64,000 bases of DNA from Pisolithus tinctorius (lineage: Eukaryota; Basidiomycota; Agaricomycetes; Boletales; Pisolithaceae), in contig JANFAH010000001.1 of the NCBI GenBank assembly GCA_024663395.1, positions 6,634,001 through 6,698,000 of the forward strand, given 5' to 3'. A program made the position numbers and the translations under genes. Shown here in pieces: positions 45,545 through 55,500 of the stretch. The first letter of the stretch is position 1; each line of letters starts with the position of its first letter. The notes under the pieces were generated by a model that did not search any database, was not told the DNA's origin, and saw only the letters and a list, made by a program, of their open reading frames with translations.

Positions 45545-47033
45545 AGTTCTCAGTAGCTACCAACATAGAAATGCCAGAGTTGGTTAGAGAATCCCCAGGA
45601 CATAACATGGAAAATCCCCAGCAGTGCTTGGAGAATCTCCAGAGTGGGTTGGAGAATCCCCAGCATTGCCTGGAGAATCCCCAGCAGTGGGGGAATCCCC
45701 AGAGTGGGTTGGAGAATCCCCAGCATTGCCTGGAGAATCCCCAGGGTCAGTTGGAGAATCCCCAGAGTCAGTTGGAGAATCCCCAGCAGTGCTTGGAGAA
45801 TCCCCAGAGTCAGTTGGAGAATCCCCAGCATTGCCTGGAGAATCCCCAGAGTGGGTTGGAGAATCCCCAGCAGTGCTTGGAGAATCCCCAGATTGGGTGG
45901 GAAAATCCCCAGCATTACCTGGAGAATCCCCAGAGTGGGTTGGAGAATCCCCAGCATTGCCTGGAGAATCTCCAGAGTCAGTTGGAGAATCCCCAGGGCA
46001 TAGCTTGGAGAATCCCCAGAGTCAGTTGGAGAATCCTCAGTAGCACTTGGAGAATCCCCAGCAGTGCTTGGAGAATCCCCAGGACATAGCTTGGAGAGCC
46101 TCTAGAGACAGGAGTTGGCTGGGAAATTCCAAGCATTACCTGGAGGATCTGCTGCATACCCTGTGGATCCCCAGAGTGGGTGGGAAAATTCCATTAAGAC
46201 ATGGACAATCTTTGACTTGTATGCAATGGCCAAGACTGGAGATCACTGAAGCCTTGAGAAGCATGGTGAAAGTATGTCTGCTGTGCCTGGGCAATCACCA
46301 TCACCAAGTATATTCTACTCCCTCCATCAGATGTCACCAGTCTTTCCTTAGTGGTCTATGGCCATGCTTTTTCACATATTGTATAGAGTGCTCAGATCAG
46401 ATGCCATGGAAATAGGTACTTGGCATGATACACACTCCTGTCAGCAACATGGAGACTCCAAATCATTTTGATTGATCCTTCATGCTGTGATGGTGGTCTA
46501 TTTGAACTGGAGGTTCCCATGATCATCTTAGAAAAGGTCTGTTTGGGCTGGATGCCCTGGGACCAGGTCCATTCAGGCTGGGGAAACCCCCAGGATGCAC
46601 TGGGAACAGGTCCATTCAGGCTGGAGAATCCCCCAGGATGTACAGGGAACAGGTCCATTTAGGCTGGGGAATCCCCCAGCATGCCCAGAGAACAGGTCCA
46701 TTTGGGCTGGAGAATCCCCCAGCATGCCCAGAGAACAGGTCCATTTGGGCTGGAGAATCCCCCAGCATGCCCAGAGAACAGGTCCATTTAGGCTGGAGAA
46801 TCCCCCAGGATACCCAGGACATAGGTCTATTAACCCACTGGGGAAAGCCCCATTTGGACCCCAGGCACTCTGTTATAGATGTAATAATTCTGGAGAAAGT
46901 CCATGTCTGACACCTTGCTCTGGAGAATCTCCAGCAGTCACTGGGAATACCCAGGTGGTCAACACCTATTAGGTGGATACATCTATAAGAATATATGAAC
47001 CTAATAGGTCCCCTGGGGGGGGTGACTGAAGTG
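45545..47033 (-). repeat. Right terminal inverted repeat of the KDZ element
   Basis: Mirror of 26767-28420. The 21-bp array lies at 45575-46115 and the 43-bp array at 46555-46820 (about six units); the unique blocks match. It is about 160 bp shorter than the left TIR, because the arrays have fewer units. Confidence 0.9.
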
Positions 47034-47417
47034 CTTGACAAGCTGGTCAAGAGTATGTCAACAGCATCATTGCCAATGGAGGGGAGAATAACCCTCAGGT
47101 TATGGCAAAAATTGAGCCCCTGAGGAAGGCTCTCACCGAACCTTGCCCCCCAAGCAATGTCAGATTGAGGGAGTGGTATGAGCATCAGGCTCAAGCCATT
47201 GGCTGCACCATCAACCAGGTCCCTCTGGGTCACATGCCCTTACAGGCTGATGATCAGCAGATTGTCTCCATGTTCACCTCTGTGGCATTCATCTATGACT
47301 TCCCCCACTGTCCTCATGGGGGAGCATCCACTGTCAGGGGAAATCCCCCTGCTAAAGACTCTGAGCCCAAGGAGGGTGAAATGACTGATGACCTATTCAA
47401 GGATGAGGATAGGTCAT
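47034..47417 (+). pseudogene. Unknown ORF, segment 4 of 4 (C-terminus)
   Basis: The reading frame resumes at the right CTTGACA with 'AGQEYVNSIIANGGENNPQ', then 'REWYEHQAQAIGC', and ends in an acidic tail (DDLFKDEDRS) and TGA at 47417. It is in phase with segment 3 once the KDZ element is removed. A purine-rich tract (gcaggggaggg) and an LTR lie 190 bp downstream, so the ORF probably belongs to an LTR element. Confidence 0.55.
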
Positions 47418-47611
47418 GAATGTGAGGGAATGTTCCCTCTGGAGACTCAACTCTCTGATTAAAGGATTGCATTCAATGCCCCTTCTCTGCATTTGGACTT
47501 TGAGGCCCAACCCTCAAAGTATTAGTTTGCAAAGCCTAACCTTCATGCAACTGTCTTTTTCTTTTCTTTTCTCTTTACTTTCTGAGCCTGGGTCAGCTCT
47601 GCAGGGGAGGG

Positions 47612-47806
47612 TGTCAGGGGTTATACCCTGAAAGTAGTAGCTACTTAGTATAGGCATGTGATACCAAGGTATCACATGCCTCCTTGTATATAAATGTTGC
47701 CTCAAAAATTTTAGATAGTAATCTTTTTGTCTCTGTCTTACTGTGCGAATACCATACAGTACACTTCACATGCATGAGCTTGAGACAACTCTACTACAAC
47801 CTTACA
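47612..47806 (+). repeat. 195-bp LTR following the unknown ORF
   Basis: It begins TGTCAGGGGTTATACCC and ends CAACCTTACA, with TG...CA ends. A polypurine tract (47601-47611) precedes it, and a TATATAAAT box lies near 47691-47699. Its right edge cuts the gag of Copia-2 abruptly: the gag homology to Copia-1 stops at 47807. No second copy was found in the window. Confidence 0.72.
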
Positions 47807-47811
47807 TGCGA

Positions 47812-48863
47812 GCAGAGCATGGTCATAGGTGTTCATATATGCATCTTCTTCATCAATAACAATATCCTGGGGGTTCAGAATTTCTTCCTCTGCAATTTCC
47901 ATTAACCAATCATCATCCTGCAGGTGTGCTAGCCAAACTCCATTGGGTTTGGAGTCAGCACTGGTCTGTGCACTCAAGCTGGCTGAAGCACTAGCCACAG
48001 TGGCCACTTTTCTGGAGCCTTTCTCCTTCTTTTTCCCTTTCCCCTTGTTCTGGAACCACTTGGGCACTTGCCCAGCTTTTCTGCCACCCTCTTCCCAGCA
48101 TTGGTCTTTGCCATGACCTTTCTTTCTGCAATTTTTGCAAGTGGACTTCTTTCCATCCTTCACTGAGTAAGCTGCATCTTTGGAATTTCCAGAGTTTCTG
48201 GAGTTGCCTCTCTTTGTCCACATTTGGCACCTATCATATTTGTTGGAAATTACTTTGATTATAAAGTCTGGAGATAGGTCCTTTTGCATGATCAGGGCTG
48301 AAGATGTCATAGCTGTGAGGTTGGAGTCGTATGAAGCAGGAAGTGAGCTGAGGATGATAGCTGCAAAGTTGTCATCTGTGATCATGCAGTGCATGCATCT
48401 TGTCAAAGTGAGCACAGACATTGCCTTTTTCTGCACAGTGGGATTCTTTGAGTTTTCTCTGAAGATTGATTGCAATGACACAAGAGTGGTTTTGGAAAAG
48501 GTCAGTGAGGACACCCCACACACTCTTCACAGTCTCTTCCTTCAGGACTCAAAGGAATAGAGATTCCAGGAGTGACACAGCAATCACTTGCTTGACATAT
48601 CCATCATCCTTTGCACATTGCCAAAGTTTTTCTGGGTATTCATTAACAAGTTTTTGCTCTGTGGCTGTGGGCTTCCAGGAGGCATCTTTCCCTGCTGAAG
48701 GGTCCTCTGGTTTCACATCCAAGCCAGTCAGGTGTCCAATCAGCCCTTTCGAACTGACAGCCCATTCAACCCAAGCCTTGTAATATAGCCAGTTGCTTCC
48801 ATCCACATTTAGGGTTGGGACTTGTAAGGAATGATCATCTTTTGCCATAGTGGGTAGTGTCAC
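47812..48863 (-). pseudogene. Copia-2 gag (UBN2-type capsid, CCHC knuckle)
   Basis: Starts 'MAKDDHSLQVPTLNVDGSNW', the classic copia gag opening. The main body (48523-47812) includes 'ITDDNFAAIILSSLPASYDS', a CCHC knuckle CKNCRKKGHGKDQC, and a Lys/Gly-rich basic tail ('NKGKGKKKEKGSRK'). Relative to Copia-1 it lacks about 10 codons near 48390-48400 and has a frameshift near 48540. The frame is cut at 47811 by the following LTR. Confidence 0.85.
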
Positions 48864-48912
48864 TGTGTAATAACTCTTTTGGAATTAGAGCACAAGAGTG
48901 GGGCTCATAACC

Positions 48913-49183
48913 TAACAAAGATATGAGTATTTCAGTGTATGAAGTAGTCACTATATTGGTACCTAACAAAGGTATGAGTATCTACACTATGTCAGTACCA
49001 AGTAAATGAATGTAAGTATAAGTATGCTCACCTCAGTGTATGAAGTAGTCACTGAGGTGGAACAGAACAGTGTGGAAAATTTATAGTACTGTAATTAGTA
49101 AGCATAGTGACATCAGAATTTAATTCTGAGGGTCGGAGCAAAACTCCGAGAGGCTACCATAATTCTGGAATGCATTCTTGACA
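48913..49183 (-). repeat. 5' LTR of Copia-2
   Basis: Minus strand TGTCAAGAATGC...TCTTTGTTA, 271 bp, similar along its length to the Copia-1 LTRs. It ends in TTA rather than CA, directly before GGTTATGAGCCCC. Confidence 0.85.
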
Positions 49184-49870
49184 GATGGTTCCACTAGTAC
49201 ATTGTCACTGAGACTCTCTCCATTCATCCATGTTGGCATGACACTGTCAGGAATGACTCTCACCAGTTTGGCAGATTCTACAGCAAGACATCCATGTAAC
49301 TCTTCCTGCCATGGCATTTGACTCACAATAACAGCTGCTAAGCCCTGTTTGGTCAGCAAGCAATCCTGCATGTCCTCTGTGTATCTGCTGTCCTCCTCCA
49401 AATCTTCTCCATAGGAATTCTCACAGATGTCATGGTGAGGGTCTTGTGCATCCTGCCCTTGCTGATCATGAGCAGATGTCTCACAGTGATGGAAGTATTG
49501 GATGCCAGAGATGATATGGTGTATTTGCATAGGCACAGATGCCAAAAACCCTGTCAGTGCTGCCTCCCATGTCTTGTCTGGACTTTTCAAGTTGGTGTGG
49601 ATGTCCTGCCATGGCTTTAACAGCAAAAGCATTGATGCACAGTAAAATGGGTGACAGTGGTGCTTATGTCATCAGTCTGGATGCCTATATGTGGCATTCA
49701 ATGGTCTTCTCATGTCCCTCAGCTCCATGCTTCCTTCACTTCTACATGGAATCCTCCAGTGCTCTTGAACTCTCAGTGCCACACCTTCACCATCACCACA
49801 CAGCTAACTATTTATGTCCTCCACACCACATGGCTGACCAGGGATGGTCAGCATCTAAGTCCCCCACAGG
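49184..49870 (-). pseudogene. Unassigned minus-strand ORF, probably interior of gypsy-3
   Basis: A 49632-49184 frame (about 150 codons, continuing into the Copia-2 LTR) is Glu/Asp/Gln-rich with 'QMPWQEELHGCLAVESAKL' and 'DSVMPTWMNGESLSDNVLV'. It has no recognised fold. By position it lies between the solo gypsy LTR and Copia-2, so it should be the continuation of the minus-strand gypsy-3 whose gag is at 58647-57456. This is inference from the nesting only. Confidence 0.35.
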
Positions 49871-50438
49871 TGTAAGGAATTCACATTCCTTGGACATGTA
49901 AGCCCCTATCATCTACCATTCTGCAACTATCATTATGTTCCTGGACCTCTCACATCCACTGCCATTCACACACTGCCTTCCCACTTACCTCACTACCTTC
50001 CCATGCCCTTGCTCCCTCTTGCACAATGCTATACCTGTGGCTGCTGTGCTCAGGTCACTTCCCTTCCTTTAGACTCTTTCTTTTAACATGGTCTCTGTTC
50101 CCTTTTCATTAGTAGTATACCCTCAGCCTCTGTTCTGGCATGTCTTATGTGTATGCACTGTTGTGTGGTTTTCCTTTACCTGTACCCTGTCTTACTTAGG
50201 TTCCAGGTTTGCCTGGACTATAAAGCCCTGTACTTAGGTACAGAATGATACCTTTTGGCACTTGGAAGGTCACCACAAGTTTCCTTTTCACTTCATCTAC
50301 ACCACATGTCTCACATACTGCCATGCACGAACTATGCATACCACTCACACTGCTCACATCACCAGTACTACCCTGCAGACCATGCCACACACTTCACAAA
50401 TTGCTACCACTACAAAGCACTGAGTCTTACCTTCTAGT
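49871..50438 (+). repeat. Solo LTR of the gypsy-1 family, left part (continues at 57348)
   Basis: Begins TGTAAGGAATTC and follows the gypsy-1 LTR (4504-3850, minus) with mostly C/T and G/A differences. It stops at CTAGT (50434-50438), where Copia-1 is inserted, and resumes after the second CTAGT (57343-57347). No gypsy interior adjoins it on either side, so it is a solo LTR. Confidence 0.88.
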
Positions 50439-50730
50439 TGTCAAGAATGTGATCTGGAATTACAGTAGCATCTCAGGGTTTTGCCCAGAGGGCTCAGAAT
50501 TTCTCCCCAACCCTCAGAATTAAATTCCAATGTCAATGTGCTTACTAATTACCATACTATAAATTTTCCACACCATTGTTGTCCACCTCAGTGACTACTT
50601 CATACACTGAGGTGAGCATAGCTAGATTCCCATTCATTTACTTGGTACTGACATAGTGTAGAAACTCATACCTTCATTAGGTACTAATACAGTGACTACT
50701 TTGTACACTGAGAAACTCATACCTTCATTA
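50439..50730 (+). repeat. 5' LTR of Copia-1
   Basis: 292 bp, TGTCAAGAATG...CCTTCATTA. It differs from the 3' LTR mainly at CA/TG positions (see findings). A CTATAAATT box lies near 50560. It has no CA terminus; both LTRs end in TTA. Confidence 0.93.
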
Positions 50731-50743
50731 GGTTATGAGCCCT
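50731..50743 (+). promoter_or_regulatory. Copia-1 primer binding site, complementary to the initiator tRNA-Met anticodon region
   Basis: GGTTATGAGCCCT follows the LTR directly. Its complement contains GGGCTCATAACC, the anticodon stem-loop of initiator tRNA-Met (anticodon CAT). This matches the half-tRNA priming known from Drosophila copia and yeast Ty5. Copia-2 has the same site at 48912-48900. Confidence 0.8.
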
Positions 50744-50794
50744 GCTCTTGCACTCTAATTCCAAAAGAGTTAATACATAGCATCAATACCCACT

Positions 50795-51272
50795 ATGGCA
50801 AAAGACAATCATTCCTTACAAGTCCCAACCCTAAATGTGGATGGAAGCAACTGGCTATATTACAAGGCTTGGGTTGAATGGGCCAGCAGCTCGAAAGGGC
50901 TGATTGGACACCTGACTGGCTTGGATGCAAAACCAGAGGACCCTTCAGCAGGGAAAGATGCCTCCTGGAAGCCCACAGCCACAGAGCAAAAACTTGTTAG
51001 CAAATACCCAGAAAAACTTTGGAAATGGGCTAAGGACAATGGATATGTCAAGCAAGTGATTGCTGTGTCACTCCTGGAATCTCTGTTCCTTTGAGTCCTG
51101 AAGGAAGAGACTGCGAAGAGTGTGTGGGGTGTCCTCACCAATCTTTCCAAAACTGCTCTCATGTCATTGCAATTGATCTTTGGAGAAAACTCCAAGAATC
51201 CCACTGTTTGGAAAAAGGCGATGTCCATGCTCACTTCAACAAGATGCATGCACTGCACAAACAACTTGCTGC
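50795..51272 (+). pseudogene. Copia-1 gag, N-terminal part (before LTR-B)
   Basis: Starts at ATG 50795 with 'MAKDNHSLQVPTLNVDGSNW' and continues as a UBN2-type gag ('WLYYKAWVEWASSSKGLIGH', then 'VLTNLSKTALMSLQLIF'). A TGA at 51092 lies where Arg would fit ('SLFL-VLKEE'), and a frameshift near 51215 leads to 'FNKMHALHKQLAAV'. It is cut by LTR-B at 51273. Confidence 0.85.
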
Positions 51273-53120
51273 TGTCACACACCAAAGGTGTTGTGGACAT
51301 GGTTACAGCTGACTCTGCCTAACTCGTCGATGAGTTGCACATAATGCCCATGCATGCAGATGAAGACTAAAGGCCTCATGCATAGAAAGACTGCTGGATG
51401 TAAGCAATCATCCTTCGCACAAGAACAAGTCATCAGTGCTAAAGAGAAAAGAGGAAGTGAGTTAAGTGCACATTAAAAGTTTTTAGCACCCATGTATGGT
51501 GTTCTGGTTTTCATCATGTCTCCACCATTTCCAAAGATATCGACTCCACTCTCACACTTGCTCAAAGTGCTCAGCCCCATGATTCTTCCTTCCAAATTTG
51601 GAGAGGATCCTCACACCCTACACATTTCTACAGCACTCCATCCATCAGATGCTCATTTCACTAAGTCCATCAATCATGGCTGCCTCTTTGTTGATCATCT
51701 TGCTTGTCTCACTTGCCAGAGACAATGGCTACATATATCTGCCAGGTGTTCCCACCAGCTTCCATCCTGAAGCCCCCTGGTTCATCCCATTGTTGTCAGC
51801 CCCATTCCATCCCATGCAGCTTGGTCAGCATGTTCTCCTTGTCAGTATGACTTCCAGAAGGACATTCTTTGGTAACCTCAGGTCTGTCACTTGGTTAGAA
51901 AGGTCTTATGTGGTCATTTCAGTCTCCCCTCTTGATGAAGCATATGGATCATTCCTCCCTGCTCCCTGCACTGTCTTTATTCCAATCTTGTCCATCATTC
52001 TTCCCGCATTGCGACAGCTGCAGTATAATCTACTGTTCTCCAGCCTCCCTGATCACATTCATGATGAGTATGACATGCATCTTGCCTTCCTACTGCAAGA
52101 TCCAGCAGAAGACATCCCCCCTTCTCCTCCTCCTCCATCAGAGCCCTGTCCATGAAGGTTTTGTTAACTTCACTGAGAGGATGAAAGGGTGGGAGACATG
52201 ATTGCGTATGCTTCCCATTGCCCCACAGATCCCCAATGCCCTAGCCCCCTTTGACGCCTGACTCATGCCCTTCAATTCTGGAATTAATACTTCCCTATCT
52301 GGAAACACCATCCATCTGTCATGCCATCTTTGGATCTAGAGATGTCTCCACTGAGATCTGACTTGCATCGCCACCCCCTAATGTGATATCAGTGTGCTTA
52401 CTCAGTTTCTGACTCTATTTGACTCATTCTGTGATATTTTGACTATCCTTGACTTGTTCATTGCCAATACTTGCCAATCCTCTTTGCTTGCTTACTTTTC
52501 ATTTCTCACTTACTCATCATGATTACTCAGTCCTTACTCATCACTTACCAAGTGTTTGTGCCTTGTTTGTCACAAGCTGTGCTCCCCCCACAGTATATAA
52601 ACCCCCATGTACTTAGCTACCAAGAAGCAATTCAGAAGCAATCCAGAAGTCAGCTCAGCTCAGCATATCTCATCGTCAACAGTTGAGGCTCCACAAAGGG
52701 GTCTATCTGTCATCATTCATATACTTGGTGGTTGAGGCTCATTCGGAAGAGTCTATCTGCCCTCCTTCATCATCTGAAGCTTCCTCTTAGTCAGCAGTCT
52801 TAGTCATCCCTCCACTCCTGCATAACTCGTTGACAACTTGTGCCAGGAGCACATTTTATCAAAGTCCATTATTCCAAGAAGTCCTTTCGGCTGAACACCT
52901 TCACTCTGTTCAGCATCCCCCCCATCCAGTTATCATCCATTCATCTGCTCTTGCATAACTCATCGTCAACTTGTGCTAGGAGCACCTGCCATTGAAATCC
53001 CCCCCACACTAGATCTTTCTGCACTCCAGGTTCTGCGAAGGCAAACCACCACTCGCACATTATTTGTCTTTGGTGTTGGATTTGTTTGGTTTATACCAGC
53101 TTTCCACACTTTGACTCACA
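51273..53120 (+). mobile_element. LTR-B copy 4 (1848 bp, TSD CTGC/CCGC) inside Copia-1 gag
   Basis: TGTCACACACC...TTTGACTCACA. The flanks CTGC (51269-51272) and CCGC (53121-53124) differ by one C/T change at a CG. Removing it rejoins 'LAAV' to 'LGQSITDDNF' of gag in phase. It is CG-poor but its 159-codon ORF is intact. The TATATAAACCCC box is near 52599. Confidence 0.88.
51676..52155 (+). CDS. LTR-B ORF, intact 159-aa copy in an old insertion
   Basis: Same start context (ATGGCT) and length as the 38590-39069 copy, with about 20 scattered amino-acid differences between them, including 'MTSRRTFFGNLRSVTWLERS' here. The frame has stayed open although the surrounding repeat has lost most CG. That is either selection before insertion or luck (only one CGA codon at risk). 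Function unknown. Confidence 0.4.
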   Translation: MAASLLIILLVSLARDNGYIYLPGVPTSFHPEAPWFIPLLSAPFHPMQLGQHVLLVSMTSRRTFFGNLRSVTWLERSYVVISVSPLDEAYGSFLPAPCTVFIPILSIILPALRQLQYNLLFSSLPDHIHDEYDMHLAFLLQDPAEDIPPSPPPPSEPCP

Positions 53121-53124
53121 CCGC

Positions 53125-54010
53125 ACTTGGACAGTCAATCACAGATGACAACTTTGCAGCCATCATCCTCAGTTCACTTCCCACTTCTTATGACTCCAAC
53201 CTCACAGCTATGACATCTTTGGCCCTAGTCATGCAAAAGGACCTATCTCTGGACTTCATCATTAAAGTAACTTCCAACAAATATGATAGGTGCCAAATGC
53301 AGACAAAAAGGGGCAACTCTGGAAACTCTGGAAATTCTGAAGATGTGGCTTACTCAGCAAAGGATGGAAAGAAGTCCACTTGTGAAAACTGTGGAAAGAA
53401 AGGTCATACAAAAGACCAATGCTGGGAAGAGGGTGGCAGAAAAGCTGGGCAAGCACCCAAGTGGTTCCAGAACAAGGGGAAAGGGAAAAAGAAGGAGAAA
53501 GGCTCCAGAAAAGCAGCCACTGTGGCCAGTGCATCAGCCAGCTTGAGCACACAGACCAGTGCTGACTTGGAACCCAATGGAGTTTGGCTAGTGCACCTGC
53601 AGGATGACAACTGGCTTATGGAAATTGCAGAGGAAGAAATTCTGAACCCCCAGGATATTATTATTGATGAAGAAGATGCATACATGAACACCTATGACCA
53701 TGCTCTTCTCACAGGTGAAAGCCTAAATTCTGCAGAAGAGACCATCCTGTTCAACTCTGGTGCTTCACATCATATGTCCTCCTACTGCAGCAAATTCCTC
53801 AACTACAAACCAATCATACCTAAACCTATCACCAGTGCTGACAACCACACCTTCCATGCCATCGGGAAAGGTGACCTTGCAATCTCACTCCCAAATGGCA
53901 CTGTGCAAACCCATATTCAACTCAAAGATGTGCTCTATGCTCCCAAGATGGGAATCACACTTGTTTCTGTTAGCAAACTTGATGTCACTGGGTATGTGGC
54001 ATTATTCTGA
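53125..54010 (+). pseudogene. Copia-1 gag C-terminus and protease
   Basis: Continues gag: 'GQSITDDNFAAIILSSLP', the CCHC knuckle CENCGKKGHTKDQC (53380-53421), and a basic tail. Protease follows with 'LFNSGASHHMSSYCSKF', where the catalytic motif should be DSG; the Asp codon is now AAC. Then 'DVLYAPKMGITLVSVSKLD' and a TGA at 54008. Gag and protease form one frame here. Confidence 0.9.
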
Positions 54011-54064
54011 GACAAGCATTGTCAAATTTTTGACACTTGGAAAAAGAAAGTAGCTGAAATTCTG

Positions 54065-54892
54065 ATGCAAAAAGGCCTCTACTGCCTCAAACGAGCTTGT
54101 TGCACCTTCACAGGCCTAGCCAAGGCCACAGAATCCTTAACCATGGAGGAGATTCACATCAGGCTTGGTCACATTGCTCCTGAAGCCATCCAGTGCATGC
54201 TCAAGGACAGCATGATCACTGGAATTAAACTGGACAAAGTGCATTCTACCATAGGCACATGCAATTCATGTGAATATGCCAAAGCCACTCAGAAGCCCAT
54301 CAGGAAGGAGCATGACCCACCCCACCATGAACACTTAGGTGACAAGGTCCACACAGATCTCTTGGGACCTTCTCCAATCCAAACCCCTGGCCACAGTCAG
54401 TACTACATGTCATTCATGGACAACCACACCTGCTACACCAAGCTGTACCTCCAGAAGATAAAAGCCAAGACCTTCATGTCATACAAGGCCTATGAAGCAT
54501 GGCTGAACATGCAGTTCAATACCAAAGTCAAGCAACTTCACTCAGATCATGGGGGAGAGTATCTTAGTGCAGAATTTTTGGATTATCTGAAATCCCAAGG
54601 AACAGAATGACACATAACTGTCCATGATACCCCCGAACACAACAGAGTTGCAGAACGACTCAAGAGAACACTCGTTGAGCATGTATGTGCGATGATTCAT
54701 GCCAGCAGCCTACCCAAGAACCTCTGGGGGGAGGCCATTATGCACATGACCTGGCTCAAAAACCACTTGTTGACTCGCTGTCAAGGCACAAAAACTCCCT
54801 ACAAAATGCTCTACCAAAGACCACCTGACCTCTCAAATATTTCTGGTCTGGGGATGTCATGTCAAGGTCCATGACACCTCTGGCTCCAAACT
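54065..54892 (+). pseudogene. Copia-1 integrase
   Basis: Integrase inserts the cDNA copy. GAG-pre-integrase and HHCC domain: 'HIRLGHIAPEAIQCMLKDS' and CNSCEYAKA. Catalytic core: 'VHTDLLGPSP' (first Asp), 'LHSDHGGEYLSAEF' (second Asp) and 'HNRVAERLKRTLVEH' (Glu). A TGA stands between the second Asp and the Glu (54608) and the C-terminus is broken near 54890. The motifs are complete, the frame is not. Confidence 0.9.
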
Positions 54893-55500
54893 AGACATGC
54901 AAGCCTGAGACAGACACTGGGTAGGTTTTGATCCTGAGAGCAATGGCCACTGCACCTACTGGCCTGACACATGAGCAATTGGAATTGAAAGAAGTGTCAT
55001 TTTTGAGAGCTGAGATGTGTCCATACCACATGGTGTGCTGCTCAAGGGGGAGCAGGGGAATTCCAACACCTCAGAAAGAAATTCTGAAGCCTCAGAATGG
55101 AACTCCGCAGCTTCACAGGGAAATTCTGAGGCCCCACAGATAGTTGAGCAACCCACCAAAGCAACTTCAGAAATTCCAAGACTCATTTCAGACCCACTCA
55201 GAGACAATTTCGAAACACCTCCACCTCAACCTTGTTGTTCCACTTGCCAGCACTTCAAATCAGACTATATGAGGTGCCTACATGCAGGGGAAGGCACTCA
55301 TGATGGGTGCATCCCTCTCGACTTCATAAAAGAACTCTGAGAGAGCAACAGCAACCCTAACAGCCCTAAATCCCAAGAAAATGCTACCTATGTATTCAAC
55401 GAAGAACTAGCTACTGATGAAGATGACACTAACATTGTGTATGCTATGGTGGCAGGGATGGCTGAAGCCAAAGGGCTGGATCCATTGACAGTACAGGAGG
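54893..55500 (+). other. Copia-1 linker between integrase and RT
   Basis: Variable region with repeated 'NS-EA/AS' segments (Ser/Glu/Asn-rich) at 55060-55150, as is usual between copia integrase and RT. No domain. Confidence 0.5.

Larger units (their letters stand above)
26767..47033. mobile_element. 20.3-kb KDZ-type DNA transposon with 1.5-kb inverted ends, TSD CTTGACA
   Basis: The ends are perfect inverses over the visible start (CACTTCAGTCACCCCCCCC, then AGGGGACCTATTAGG). The flanks are CTTGACA at 26760-26766 and 47034-47040. The inverted regions extend about 1.5-1.65 kb and contain two tandem-repeat arrays each. Inside lie a KDZ transposase (minus, 33590-28580), a second multi-segment gene (minus, 36720-34590) and a third (plus, 41731-44480). 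It also holds two later insertions: a fold-back element (29086-30659) and LTR-B copy 3 (37636-39472). Subtracting the element and one CTTGACA restores the target reading frame exactly. KDZ elements are reported to make 8-bp-class duplications; here seven bases are certain, and an eighth is obscured by the terminal C/G. Confidence 0.88.
47807..49183 (-). mobile_element. Copia-2, 5' part (LTR and gag), truncated by the 195-bp LTR
   Basis: Minus-strand order: 5' LTR 49183-48913, primer site 48912-48900, gag 48848-47812. It is a close relative of Copia-1 (50439-57342). Its LTR keeps CG at sites where Copia-1 LTRs have CA or TG. The rest of the element is missing on the left, because another element was inserted at 47806. 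Confidence 0.85.
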
